The notes below the pieces were generated by a model. The model did not search any database. It had not been told where the DNA came from and was given only the letters and a program-made list of their open reading frames with translations. Shown here one piece after another: positions 34,855 through 43,447 of a stretch of DNA of 64,000 bases (position 1 is the first letter of the stretch; the number at the start of each line of letters is the position of its first letter). The DNA is from Streptomyces sp. NRRL B-3428 (lineage in GTDB: Bacteria; Actinomycetota; Actinomycetes; Streptomycetales; Streptomycetaceae): assembly GCA_000721375.1 (NCBI GenBank), contig JOGW01000006.1, positions 1 to 64,000 on the forward strand, given 5' to 3'. The position numbers and the translations under genes were made by a program.

Positions 34855-35943
34855 TCAGGCCGTGGCGTAGTCACTCACCAGAGCCGCACCCGACGTGTGC
34901 GAGCCCCGCTCCGTGATCTCGCCCGCCACCCAGGCCTCGACCCCACGGTCGGCCAGGGTCTGGACGGCGACCTCGGCGGACTCCTCCGGGACGATCGCGA
35001 TCATGCCGACGCCCATGTTCAGCGTCTTCTCCAGCTCCAGGCGCTCCACGGAGCCCGCCTTGCCCACCAGGTCGAAGATCGGGTCCGGAGTCCATGTCGA
35101 GCGGTCCACCACGGCGTGCAGCGAGGACGGGATCACCCGGGCCAGGTTGGCCGCCAGACCGCCGCCCGTGACGTGGCTGAACGCGTGCACCTCCGCCGTG
35201 CGGATCAGCGCCAGGCAGTCCAGGGAGTAGATCTTCGTCGGCTCCAGGAGCTCCTCGCCGAGGGTGCGGCCGAGCTCGGCCACCTCCTGGTCGAGCGACA
35301 TGCCCGCGCGGTCGAAGAGGACATGGCGGACGAGCGAGTACCCGTTGGAGTGAAGGCCGGAGGACGCCATCGCGATGACCGCGTCACCCGCGCGGATACG
35401 GTCCGCGCCAAGGACCTGGTCCGCCTCGACGGCGCCCGTGCCCGCGCCCGCGACGTCGAAGTCGTCGGGGCCGAGCAGACCCGGGTGCTCCGCCGTCTCG
35501 CCGCCGACCAGCGCGCAGCCCGCGAGGACACAGCCCTCGGCGATGCCCTTGACGATGGCGGCGACCCGCTCCGGGTGGACCTTGCCGACGCAGATGTAGT
35601 CGGTCATGAAGAGCGGTTCGGCGCCGCAGACCACGATGTCGTCCATGACCATCGCGACGAGGTCGTGGCCGATGGTGTCGTAGACGCCGAGCTGCCGGGC
35701 GATGTCCACCTTCGTGCCCACACCGTCCGTCGCCGAGGCGAGCAGCGGGCGGTCGAAGCGCTTGAGCGCCGAGGCGTCGAAGAGGCCGGCGAAACCGCCG
35801 AGGCCGCCGAGGCCGGTGGTCTCGGGGCGCTGCGTCTTCTTCACCCACTCCTTCATCAGCTCGACGGCGCGGTCACCGGCTTCGATGTCCACGCCCGCGG
35901 AGGCGTAGGACGCACCGGACGACGACTGGGTGGTCTCAGACAT
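34855..35943 (-). CDS. purM: Phosphoribosylformylglycinamidine cyclo-ligase (AIR synthetase)
   Basis: A 362-residue enzyme that uses ATP to close the imidazole ring of FGAM to give AIR, step five of purine synthesis. Family landmarks include SYASAGVDIEAGD at the start, LLASATDGVGTK, the metal- and ATP-binding DIVVCGAEPLFMTDYI, and the GGETAEHPG and HVTGGGLAANLARV segments. It lies 36 bases after purF on the same strand and is probably co-transcribed with it. Confidence 0.96.
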   Translation of the reverse strand: MSETTQSSSGASYASAGVDIEAGDRAVELMKEWVKKTQRPETTGLGGLGGFAGLFDASALKRFDRPLLASATDGVGTKVDIARQLGVYDTIGHDLVAMVMDDIVVCGAEPLFMTDYICVGKVHPERVAAIVKGIAEGCVLAGCALVGGETAEHPGLLGPDDFDVAGAGTGAVEADQVLGADRIRAGDAVIAMASSGLHSNGYSLVRHVLFDRAGMSLDQEVAELGRTLGEELLEPTKIYSLDCLALIRTAEVHAFSHVTGGGLAANLARVIPSSLHAVVDRSTWTPDPIFDLVGKAGSVERLELEKTLNMGVGMIAIVPEESAEVAVQTLADRGVEAWVAGEITERGSHTSGAALVSDYATA

Positions 35944-35979
35944 TGCCTGGGATCTTTCGGGTCGAGGTGAGAGAGATGG

Positions 35980-37509
35980 CTACGGACGACGGATCGCGTC
36001 GGCCGCGGCCGTGGCGGCGGCGCCCGCCGCCAGTTCCGTCTCCAGAAGCTGCTTGCCGAGCAGTTCGGGGTCGGGAAGCTCCATCGGGTATTCGCCGTCG
36101 AAGCAGGCCCGGCACAGATTCGGCTTGGCGATGGTGGTCGCCTCGATCATGCCGTCGATGGAGATGTACGAGAGGGAGTCGGCCCCGAGCGAGGTGGCGA
36201 TCTCGTCGACCGTCATGCCGTTGGCGATGAGCTCGGCACGGGTCGCGAAGTCGATGCCGAAGAAGCAGGGCCACTTCACGGGGGGAGAGGAGATGCGGAT
36301 GTGTACTTCCGCGGCCCCTGCTTCCCGCAGCATCCGCACGAGCGCGCGCTGGGTGTTGCCGCGGACGATCGAGTCGTCGACGACCACCAGGCGCTTGCCC
36401 TTGATGACTTCCTTGAGCGGGTTGAGCTTCAGACGGATGCCGAGCTGGCGGATCGTCTGTGAGGGCTGAATGAAGGTGCGCCCGACGTAGGCGTTCTTCA
36501 CCAGGCCCGAGCCGTAGGGGATGCCGCTGGCCTCGGCGTAACCGATCGCGGCGGGCGTGCCGGACTCCGGCGTCGCTATCACCAGATCGGCCTCGGCCGG
36601 GGCCTCCTTGGCGAGGCGGCGGCCCATCTCCACACGGGAGAGGTACACGTTGCGGCCCGCGATGTCGGTGTCGGGGCGCGCGAGGTAGACGTACTCGAAG
36701 ACGCAGCCCTTGGGCTTCTTCTCCGCGAAGCGTGAGGTGCGCAGACCGTTCTCGTCGATGGCGATCATCTCGCCGGGCTCGACCTCGCGGACGTACGCGG
36801 CGCCGCAGATGTCGAGCGCCGCGGACTCGGAGGCCACGACCCAGCCGCGCTCGAGGCGACCGAGGACGAGAGGGCGGATGCCCTGCGGGTCACGGGCCGC
36901 GTAGAGCGTGGACTCGTCCATGAAGACCAGCGAGAACGCGCCCCGGACCTCGGGAAGGATCTTCGCGGCGGCTTCTTCTATGGTCAGCGGCGTGCCGTCG
37001 TCGGCCCGCTGGCCCGCGAGCAGCGCGGTGACCAGGTCGGTGTCATTGGTCGCCGCGACCTTGGTGCCGCGGCCCTGATGGTCCTGCGGCAGCTTGGCGA
37101 CCAGCTCGGCGAGGTGGGCCGTGTTGACCAGGTTGCCGTTGTGGCCGAGCGCGATCGAGCCGTGCGCGGTGGCGCGGAACGTCGGCTGCGCGTTCTCCCA
37201 GACGGAGGCTCCGGTCGTCGAATAGCGGGCGTGACCGACCGCGATATGACCCTGGAGCGAGCCGAGAGAGGTCTCGTCGAAGACCTGGGAAACGAGCCCC
37301 ATGTCCTTGAAGACGAGGATCTGAGAGCCATTGCTGACCGCGATTCCCGCGGACTCCTGGCCTCTGTGTTGGAGGGCGTAAAGCCCGAAGTAAGTGAGCT
37401 TGGCGACCTCTTCGCCGGGAGCCCAGACACCGAAGACGCCGCAAGCGTCCTGGGGGCCTTTCTCGCCGGGGAGCAGGTCGTGGCTGAGTCGTCCGTCACC
37501 ACGTGGCAC
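35980..37509 (-). CDS. purF: Amidophosphoribosyltransferase
   Basis: A 509-residue enzyme committing phosphoribosyl pyrophosphate and glutamine to purine synthesis. The N-terminal glutaminase is made as a precursor: 22 residues precede Cys23 in QDACGVFGV, which becomes the nucleophile after processing. The phosphoribosyltransferase motif VVVDDSIVRGNT and iron-sulfur-type cysteines (NLCRACFDGEYP) are visible. The start is the GTG at 37509, exactly one start position after a TACACT -10 box, so the mRNA is probably leaderless; the GTG at 37515 lies too close to that box. Confidence 0.96.
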   Translation of the reverse strand: MPRGDGRLSHDLLPGEKGPQDACGVFGVWAPGEEVAKLTYFGLYALQHRGQESAGIAVSNGSQILVFKDMGLVSQVFDETSLGSLQGHIAVGHARYSTTGASVWENAQPTFRATAHGSIALGHNGNLVNTAHLAELVAKLPQDHQGRGTKVAATNDTDLVTALLAGQRADDGTPLTIEEAAAKILPEVRGAFSLVFMDESTLYAARDPQGIRPLVLGRLERGWVVASESAALDICGAAYVREVEPGEMIAIDENGLRTSRFAEKKPKGCVFEYVYLARPDTDIAGRNVYLSRVEMGRRLAKEAPAEADLVIATPESGTPAAIGYAEASGIPYGSGLVKNAYVGRTFIQPSQTIRQLGIRLKLNPLKEVIKGKRLVVVDDSIVRGNTQRALVRMLREAGAAEVHIRISSPPVKWPCFFGIDFATRAELIANGMTVDEIATSLGADSLSYISIDGMIEATTIAKPNLCRACFDGEYPMELPDPELLGKQLLETELAAGAAATAAADAIRRP

Positions 37510-37522
37510 GTCCACGAGTGTA
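37509..37522 (-). promoter_or_regulatory. -10 box for leaderless purF mRNA
   Basis: TACACT (37522-37517) on the minus strand is separated by seven bases from the GTG at 37509, so the start codon sits at the predicted first transcribed base. Confidence 0.6.
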
Positions 37523-37640
37523 GGCGAGATCGACCAGTGCTCCGAATGCGGGACCCCTGGATCTTCGTACGAACGTACGGGAAGACCCCTGAAATGGTGA
37601 CCAGGAGCCTTCCCGTACGCGATGAGGCGTGACCGAGGTC

Positions 37641-38525
37641 TCAGCTCGCGGGCGGGCTGCTGACCGGAACGCCCGTCTCGATGACCGAGGAGCTGGGGCT
37701 CGGGACGTCGCTCGGTGTCGGGACCGGGGGCTCCGAGGCCGGGGGCTGGACGCCGCCGAGCAGGCCGCCGAGTACGCCGCCGACCGTGCCGAGCAGACCG
37801 CCCTCGATCTTGGCGCCCACGTTGGCGTCGAGCTTGAGGCCGAGGACCGCGAGCAGGTCGATGTCGTTGAGCAGCGACAGCGTGGCGTTGACGTTCAGGA
37901 GCGGGGAACCGCCGACGAACAGGTTCACGCCCAGGTCGGCGTTGAGCTTCGCGGCCACGGCGGCGTCGAGCGCGACATCCGCGTCGAGGATCACGCTGTT
38001 CGTCTTGACGTCGACGTTGCCCTTGGTGAGCTTCGGCGCATTGAACGTGCCGAGCTTCACCTCGGCGGAGGCCTTCGCGTCGGCCAGCGTGCCGACGATC
38101 GCGCCGGCCGTGAGGTCGGCCTTGAGGTCCTTGAGCAGCACCGCCGTCTTGGCCTTGGTGTTCACCAGGCCGAGGCAGGTCTTCGCGAGGTCCAGGTTGC
38201 CCGCGACCTTGGCGTCCACGGTGGCCAGACCGCCGGCCTGCACACCGAGGCTCAGACCGGTGGCGAGCTGCAGCAGGTCCTTACCCTTGTCGTCCTTGGG
38301 GACCTGGCAGTCGGCGGTGAGCTGGGTCAGGATCAGGCCCTGGGCCTTGAGATCGGCCAGCAGCTTCGCGTCGAGGTCGAGCTTGACGATGCCGCCGTCG
38401 ACGGGGGCGGTCTTGTCGGCGACCGGGGGCGGGGGCGGGTCGGCGTATGCGGAGGCGACGGGCAGGGCGACGGCGGTGACCGTGAGAGCCGTGGCAAGCA
38501 GCGCGACGGGTATGCGGGGCTTCAT
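37641..38525 (-). CDS. Secreted Ala/Leu/Lys-rich protein of unknown function
   Basis: A 294-residue exported protein: signal peptide MKPRIPVALLATALTVTAVALPVASAYA, then about 225 residues of alternating Leu/Val/Ala/Asp/Lys (for example KLDLDAKLLADLKAQG) with two Cys (TADCQVP, KTCLGL), and a proline/serine-rich C-terminal tail. AAGGAG precedes the ATG at 38525. No domain was recognised. A short inverted repeat (38541-38559) lies just upstream of the ribosome site. Confidence 0.7.
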   Translation of the reverse strand: MKPRIPVALLATALTVTAVALPVASAYADPPPPPVADKTAPVDGGIVKLDLDAKLLADLKAQGLILTQLTADCQVPKDDKGKDLLQLATGLSLGVQAGGLATVDAKVAGNLDLAKTCLGLVNTKAKTAVLLKDLKADLTAGAIVGTLADAKASAEVKLGTFNAPKLTKGNVDVKTNSVILDADVALDAAVAAKLNADLGVNLFVGGSPLLNVNATLSLLNDIDLLAVLGLKLDANVGAKIEGGLLGTVGGVLGGLLGGVQPPASEPPVPTPSDVPSPSSSVIETGVPVSSPPAS

Positions 38526-38540
38526 GCGTTCTCCTTGACG

Positions 38541-38559
38541 TGTGCGTTAGGTACGCACA
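38541..38559 (-). promoter_or_regulatory. Inverted repeat upstream of the secreted-protein gene
   Basis: TGTGCGT and ACGCACA form a perfect 7-bp inverted repeat with a five-base loop, beginning 15 bases upstream of the ATG. It may be an operator or leader hairpin. Confidence 0.35.
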
Positions 38560-38934
38560 GTCGAGCCAAGGGCACGGAGAGTGACGCCGCCATTCATGGG
38601 GGTGCGTACGGGGGACCGGGCCCTTGGACGGGTCCGCAGTCCGGACGATCGTTGACAGGTGCGCGGCGACTCGGCCAGGCTCCTGCGTCATGCAGCTTCT
38701 CGGTGGCCGCCCGGTCCCGCTCGTAGCTCGCCGCCACGTCGACCTGGTCCGTGTCGCGAGCGCGATCTGTTGCGCCTGAGTGCGCTTGTCCAGCGCGTCT
38801 GAGCACGCGCTGACCCCGGGTTCCCGAACCCGCTTTCTCCTACGGGGAGTTGACCCCGTTCTCCGCTGAACCCACTTGCCGTGCGCTGTCCTGACGCGTC
38901 CGGGTGGGCTCGTATCGCCATGTCTGGAGACATC
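38560..38934. other. Divergent intergenic region
   Basis: This 375-base gap lies between the leftward secreted-protein gene and the rightward sulfatase gene. I saw no convincing promoter, repeat or RNA gene, and the open frames on both strands lack ribosome sites. Confidence 0.35.
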
Positions 38935-40353
38935 GTGAGCTCGCAGCAGCAATCACCCCTGCCCGCGGCCAAGCTGACCCGACGTTCCTTCGGGACGGCT
39001 GTCGGCGTGACAGCGCTGGGGGTCTCCTCCTCAGAGGCCGTCGCCGAGGAGCGCCCGTTCCGTGCCGCGCGCGGGCGGTCCTCGCGCCGGCCCAACATCC
39101 TGTTCATCCTGGGCGACGATCTCGGCTGGGCGGATCTGTCCTCGTACGGCTCGACGCATATCCGCACCCCGCATCTGGACCGGCTCGGCCGCCAGGGCGT
39201 CCGCTTCACCGATGCCTACAGCGGCTCGGCCACCTGCTCACCGACCAGGTTCAGCCTCTACACCGGGCGCTTCCCGGGCCGTACGAAGGGCGGGCTCGCC
39301 GAGCCGATCGCGGACAAGTCCGTCGGGCTCGATCCCACGCACCCCACGCTCGCGTCCCTGCTCAGGGACGCCGGATACGCCACCGCGCTGATCGGCAAGT
39401 GGCACTGCGGCTATCTGCCGGACTACTCCCCCACCAAGTCCGGCTGGGACGAGTTCTTCGGGAACTTCGGCGGGGCCCTGGAGTACTACTCGAAGCTGGG
39501 GCTCGGCGGGGAGTACGACCTGTTCCGCGGCGATGTGCGCGAGGGGGACGCCGAGTACAAGGACCTCAGGTACTACACGCGGATCCTCACCGAGGCGGCG
39601 AGTGACTACGTACGACGCGATCACGATCAGCAGCCCTGGCTTCTGAACCTCAACTTCACCACTCCGCACTGGCCTTGGATCGCGGACGGCGACGAAGAGG
39701 AGAGCGCCGAGATCGTACGGCGGATCAAGGCCGGTGACCGGCAGGCGCTGTGGCACGCGGACGGGGGATCGCTCGCCAAGTACAAGGAGATGGTCGAGGA
39801 CCTGGACCGCAGCGTGGGCGAAGTCCTGCGGGCGCTGCGGGAGTCGGGCCAGGAGCGCGACACCCTCGTCTTCTTCGCCAGCGACAACGGCGGCGAGCGC
39901 TTCTCGTACAACTGGCCGCTCAGCGGCAACAAGGGCTCCCTGCAGGAGGGCGGCATCCGGGTGCCGGCCCTGCTGCGCTGGCCGGCCCGGATCGACGGCG
40001 GGCAGGTGAGCCGACTCCCGGTGTTCACGCCGGACTGGACCGCGACCCTGCTCGAACTGGCCGGTGCGCGCCCGCACCCCGCGTATCCCCTCGACGGGAC
40101 CAGTCTCGCCGGGTACCTCACGCGGGACACGGAGGTCGCCGAGCGTGATCTCTTCTGGCGGGTACGCGGGGAACGGGCTCTCAGGCGCGGCGACTGGAAG
40201 TACTACCGCGGCAAGTCGGGCAGGGACCAGCTCTTCGATCTCGCGACGGACGAGCGGGAGCAGGCCGACAAGGCGGCCGCCCGGCCGGAGTTGCTCGCTC
40301 AGCTGAAGGCTGCCTGGGAGCGTACGGACGCGGGGCTGCTCCCCTACTCCTGA
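38935..40353 (+). CDS. Tat-exported sulfatase
   Basis: A 472-residue type I arylsulfatase family protein. A twin-arginine signal (LTRRSFGTAVGVTALG) opens the protein. The metal site is visible in NILFILGDDLGWADL, and the formylglycine motif C101-S-P-T-R is in SATCSPTRFSLYTG, followed by IGKWHCG and the FASDNGG metal ligands. The Cys form implies activation by formylglycine-generating enzyme. The GTG at 38935 is preferred, with GGAG five bases upstream. The stop overlaps the convergent META-domain gene by 10 bases. Substrate is unknown. Confidence 0.9.
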   Translation: MSSQQQSPLPAAKLTRRSFGTAVGVTALGVSSSEAVAEERPFRAARGRSSRRPNILFILGDDLGWADLSSYGSTHIRTPHLDRLGRQGVRFTDAYSGSATCSPTRFSLYTGRFPGRTKGGLAEPIADKSVGLDPTHPTLASLLRDAGYATALIGKWHCGYLPDYSPTKSGWDEFFGNFGGALEYYSKLGLGGEYDLFRGDVREGDAEYKDLRYYTRILTEAASDYVRRDHDQQPWLLNLNFTTPHWPWIADGDEEESAEIVRRIKAGDRQALWHADGGSLAKYKEMVEDLDRSVGEVLRALRESGQERDTLVFFASDNGGERFSYNWPLSGNKGSLQEGGIRVPALLRWPARIDGGQVSRLPVFTPDWTATLLELAGARPHPAYPLDGTSLAGYLTRDTEVAERDLFWRVRGERALRRGDWKYYRGKSGRDQLFDLATDEREQADKAAARPELLAQLKAAWERTDAGLLPYS

Positions 40354-41183
40354 CCTGCCGAGGCGGCGGACGCGCTGAGTCCGATCCCGCTCCGGGTCAG
40401 ACTCAGCGCGCGATGGGTGATCTTGTACTCGGCCTCACCGTCGAACAGCTTCATGAGGGTCGCCTCGGTCTTCATCACGTCGTCGTCCGGGCAGTTCATG
40501 AGCGTGACGCCTGCCAGGCCGAGCGTGATCGTGCCGTTCTTGTGGACGGTGGCCTTGGCGTGGAAGTTGTTGCAGCCCAGGTTGCCCGACACACGTCCGT
40601 CCTTGTCGAAGGTCAGATGCGCTTTCGCGGCCTTCGGCAAGGACATCGCCGTCTCGCCCTCGATGAGCCCGGTGACCTGCCACTCGGTACCGATGAGCGG
40701 GGCGGGCTCGACCTTTTCGAGCGTGATGGAGTCGCCCTCGCCGCTGGTCAGCGTGACGTCGTCACCGGCCGCCCGCGCCGTCAGCTTCCCCTCGAAGACC
40801 GAGAACGCCCGGTCCTCGAAGTCGTCTCCGCAGTACATCTCGGTGCGGGTCAGGCTGCCCACCTTGAGCGTGCCGCCCGAGAGGTCGACCCTGCCGGAGA
40901 AGGAGTTGCAGCCGAAGGTGCCCTGCACCTGCCCGTCCTTATTGATCTCGAAGTAGGCGCCGCCACGCGGGGGTTCGGCCTTCTTTCCGCCGACCGTGAT
41001 GCTCTGGACGCCCCATTGGACACCGGTGAGATCGGGCCCGGGCGCGACGGAGCTCTTACCGGCCCCGCTTCCGCTCCCACTCCCGCCGGCCTTCTCGTCG
41101 CCGCAGGCGGAGAGCAGCCCGAGCGCGATGACCGCGGCCGCGGAGCCGATCACTGCCTTGTGTGTTACTCGCTGGGTGCGCAT
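40344..41183 (-). CDS. META-domain (HslJ-like) lipoprotein
   Basis: A 279-residue lipoprotein with lipobox LLSAC (Cys at about residue 27), a Gly/Ser linker, and two consecutive META domains (about residues 50-155 and 160-265). Each carries the GxxGCNxF signature (GTFGCNSFSG and GNLGCNNFHA). META domains occur in stress-related envelope proteins. It converges with the sulfatase gene, sharing 10 bases. No strong ribosome site is visible. Confidence 0.85.
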   Translation of the reverse strand: MRTQRVTHKAVIGSAAAVIALGLLSACGDEKAGGSGSGSGAGKSSVAPGPDLTGVQWGVQSITVGGKKAEPPRGGAYFEINKDGQVQGTFGCNSFSGRVDLSGGTLKVGSLTRTEMYCGDDFEDRAFSVFEGKLTARAAGDDVTLTSGEGDSITLEKVEPAPLIGTEWQVTGLIEGETAMSLPKAAKAHLTFDKDGRVSGNLGCNNFHAKATVHKNGTITLGLAGVTLMNCPDDDVMKTEATLMKLFDGEAEYKITHRALSLTRSGIGLSASAASAGQE

Positions 41184-41237
41184 GTCGATGTGACGGGCGA
41201 GGTGGGGGTGTCGGTTCCCTTTCGTCTCTCCGCGGTC

Positions 41238-42029
41238 TCAGCTCAGCAGCGGCAGAAGTGCGGACAGATCCGCCCGTTCCCCACTGGCGCTGACCTTCGC
41301 CTCGTCGAGCGCGTCCGCCCATGCCGTACGCCCGGTCGCAAGCCGCACCCAGGTCAGCGGATCCGTCTCGACCACGTTGGGCGGGGTGCCGCGGGTGTGC
41401 CGCGGCCCTTCGACGCACTGCACGACGGCATACGGAGGGATACGGACCTCCGTGGAGGCACCCGGCGCCTTGGCGGCGAGGGCATCGGCGAGGAAACGGG
41501 TGCAGGCGGCGAGCGCCTGGCGCTCCAGGGGGATGTCCAGGCCGGTGGCGCGGTTCAAGTCGTCGGTGTGGACGACGAGTTCCATGGCCCGCGTGACGAG
41601 GAAGTCGGTCAGCGTCATGGCACCGGTACGCATCTGGATCAGCCGCCCAGGGGGTGCGGCATCGAGCAGTTCGGCGCTGCGCGCGGCGATCTCCCCGTAC
41701 CAGGCGTCCAGGTCCTCGTGCTCCACGGCCAGCGTCTGCGCGGCATCGGCGATGGCCTCGGCATACGGCGCCGATGCGCCCGCGTACCGGTCGAGGCCCA
41801 GGTCCGCCTTGCGCGGCTCCTCGGCTTCGAGGGCCCGCACCAGCGCGTTCATCGCCATCCCGATATGCGCGGCCAGCTCCCGTACGGACCAGGGCGCGAG
41901 GTCGGTGGGCAGCGCCAACTGCTGGTCGTCGAGCGCCACTACGGCCTCCCGCACCTGCGCGAACTGGGCGAACACGGCGGTGCGGACCTTGGCGGGGTCA
42001 TAGGTACGGGGGCGGGGCTTGGGCGGCAT
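41238..42029 (-). CDS. Maleylpyruvate isomerase-like / sterol-carrier family protein
   Basis: A 263-residue cytoplasmic protein of the DinB/maleylpyruvate isomerase N-terminal type: a four-helix bundle with candidate metal ligands (WSVRELAAHIGMA, about residue 50; ELVVHTDDLNRATG, about residue 155), followed by a C-terminal sterol-carrier-like segment (TDPLTWVRLATGRTAWADAL). The exact thiol-dependent reaction, if any, is unknown. The ATG at 42029 follows TAGGCT by six bases without a ribosome site, suggesting a leaderless mRNA. Confidence 0.8.
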   Translation of the reverse strand: MPPKPRPRTYDPAKVRTAVFAQFAQVREAVVALDDQQLALPTDLAPWSVRELAAHIGMAMNALVRALEAEEPRKADLGLDRYAGASAPYAEAIADAAQTLAVEHEDLDAWYGEIAARSAELLDAAPPGRLIQMRTGAMTLTDFLVTRAMELVVHTDDLNRATGLDIPLERQALAACTRFLADALAAKAPGASTEVRIPPYAVVQCVEGPRHTRGTPPNVVETDPLTWVRLATGRTAWADALDEAKVSASGERADLSALLPLLS

Positions 42030-42041
42030 GGGGCGAGCCTA
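42030..42041 (-). promoter_or_regulatory. -10 box for a leaderless mRNA
   Basis: TAGGCT (42041-42036) on the minus strand, six bases before the ATG at 42029, with no ribosome site. Confidence 0.5.
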
Positions 42042-42095
42042 CGGCCACGGCGGGCACCCGGCCGCCTCCCCCGGACGACCCTGAGCAGTCACTCG

Positions 42096-43310
42096 TCAGC
42101 TGCGTCGGCTGCGGACCGCCGTCCCGCCGTACACCCGGGCCTTGCCCTTGCCCGCCATGGTGAGCACCACGAGGTCGGCTCCGTCGTACAGCTCGCCGTA
42201 CAGGACGGCCTGGCGCGGGGCTTCCCGCTGGTTCCAGCGGATGCCGTTGCCGGACGAGCCGCGCAGCAGGACCGCGCGTTCACGTACACGGTCGTAGCGC
42301 AAGAACGCCCGCTCCGGTTCGCTCTCCGTCCGTACGACGACGGTCGGCCCCTCGTTCTCCGAGACCAGCACCCGCAGCACCGGCTGAGGTGTGGTGCGCA
42401 GGGTGCGGAGCCTGCGGTGGAGCAGGACCCCGCGCGTGAGCATCCCCACGCCGGGGGCGATGAACAGCAGGGACCCCAGCTGCCGCATGGTCTCGTCGTG
42501 CGGCTGCGCCACCAGCCGGGCCCAGTCGCCCTTGACCGTCACCCCGGCCGCGCTGCCGCGCCGGAACTCCTCGGGGTAGGTGGCCGGGAGGCTGCGCGCG
42601 GTGCCGTCCGGCATCCGCACCCGAAGACGGCTGTCGCCGTCGGGGCCGAGCACGCGGGCGGTGACACGTTCCGCGCCACGGGCCTGGTCGGCCATCTCCC
42701 GCTCGGCCAGTGCGCTGCTCGTCAGCAGCAGGGCACCGATCAGGCAGAGGCCCGTGCCCGCCAGGATCCTGCGCATCCCCTGCTTGCTGCGGGGAAGCTG
42801 CTGCGGTACTCGGGCGCGCAGGCCTCCCGCGGCCTCCCGCGCCAGCGCGCGCTGTCGCGAACGGGCCCGGATCCCCACGAGGACACCGGCCCACACGAAG
42901 AGCACCAGAGCGGTGAAGACCGCCATGACAGGGCGGGCACTGCCGGGTATGCCCATGTCGTCCATCAGCACCATCGCGAGGCCGGCCCCCGCCCCCGGAG
43001 GCAGCAGCACGACGGCGGCCCACGGCAGCCGCCACACGCAGTACGGCGCGAGCAGCACCGGCAGCAGCACGAAGGGCAGGGACCAGTCGGTGCGGCACGG
43101 CGCCGCATCCGTACAGGAGGGGGTGCCGGACGCGGTGACGCCGAGCATGACGAGCACCGCCAGGTATCCGGCGCACAGAAGCAGCGCGAGGAAGCCGCTT
43201 TGAGCCCAGCGCGGGACACCGGCCGCCGCCCAGCGGGCGGCGTCGGCCGGCTCCAGAGGGTGGGCATCCGGCCGCTGACCGGCGGATATGGGGACGTACG
43301 GGGTGTTCAC
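42096..43310 (-). CDS. Membrane protein of unknown function
   Basis: A 404-residue protein with six probable helices: four in the N-terminal half (SGFLALLLCAGYLAVLV, PFVLLPVLLAPYCVW, AVVLLPPGAGAGLAMVL, AVFTALVLFVWAGVLVG), one at about residue 180 and one at about 270, followed by a soluble C-terminal domain. No enzymatic motif was recognised. The GTG at 43310 follows GATACT by six bases with no ribosome site, so it is probably leaderless. It lies downstream of purL on the same strand but behind a hairpin. Confidence 0.7.
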   Translation of the reverse strand: MNTPYVPISAGQRPDAHPLEPADAARWAAAGVPRWAQSGFLALLLCAGYLAVLVMLGVTASGTPSCTDAAPCRTDWSLPFVLLPVLLAPYCVWRLPWAAVVLLPPGAGAGLAMVLMDDMGIPGSARPVMAVFTALVLFVWAGVLVGIRARSRQRALAREAAGGLRARVPQQLPRSKQGMRRILAGTGLCLIGALLLTSSALAEREMADQARGAERVTARVLGPDGDSRLRVRMPDGTARSLPATYPEEFRRGSAAGVTVKGDWARLVAQPHDETMRQLGSLLFIAPGVGMLTRGVLLHRRLRTLRTTPQPVLRVLVSENEGPTVVVRTESEPERAFLRYDRVRERAVLLRGSSGNGIRWNQREAPRQAVLYGELYDGADLVVLTMAGKGKARVYGGTAVRSRRS

Positions 43311-43322
43311 CGCCGCAGTATC
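43311..43322 (-). promoter_or_regulatory. -10 box for a leaderless mRNA
   Basis: GATACT (43322-43317) on the minus strand, six bases before the GTG at 43310. Confidence 0.45.
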
Positions 43323-43384
43323 AACCGGCGGCGGGCCCCTGAACAGCCCCTTCCGCCGGCCCTCAGGAGAAGCCCTGACACACC

Positions 43385-43417
43385 TCGGCCCCGCCCAGAG
43401 CCCTGGACGGGGCCGAA
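43385..43417 (-). terminator. Terminator of purL
   Basis: A 9-bp inverted repeat (TCGGCCCCG/CGGGGCCGA) with a 15-base spacer, 31 bases beyond the purL stop codon. Confidence 0.45.
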
Positions 43418-43447
43418 GTCACGTACAGCCAGAGGCCGTTACGGGTG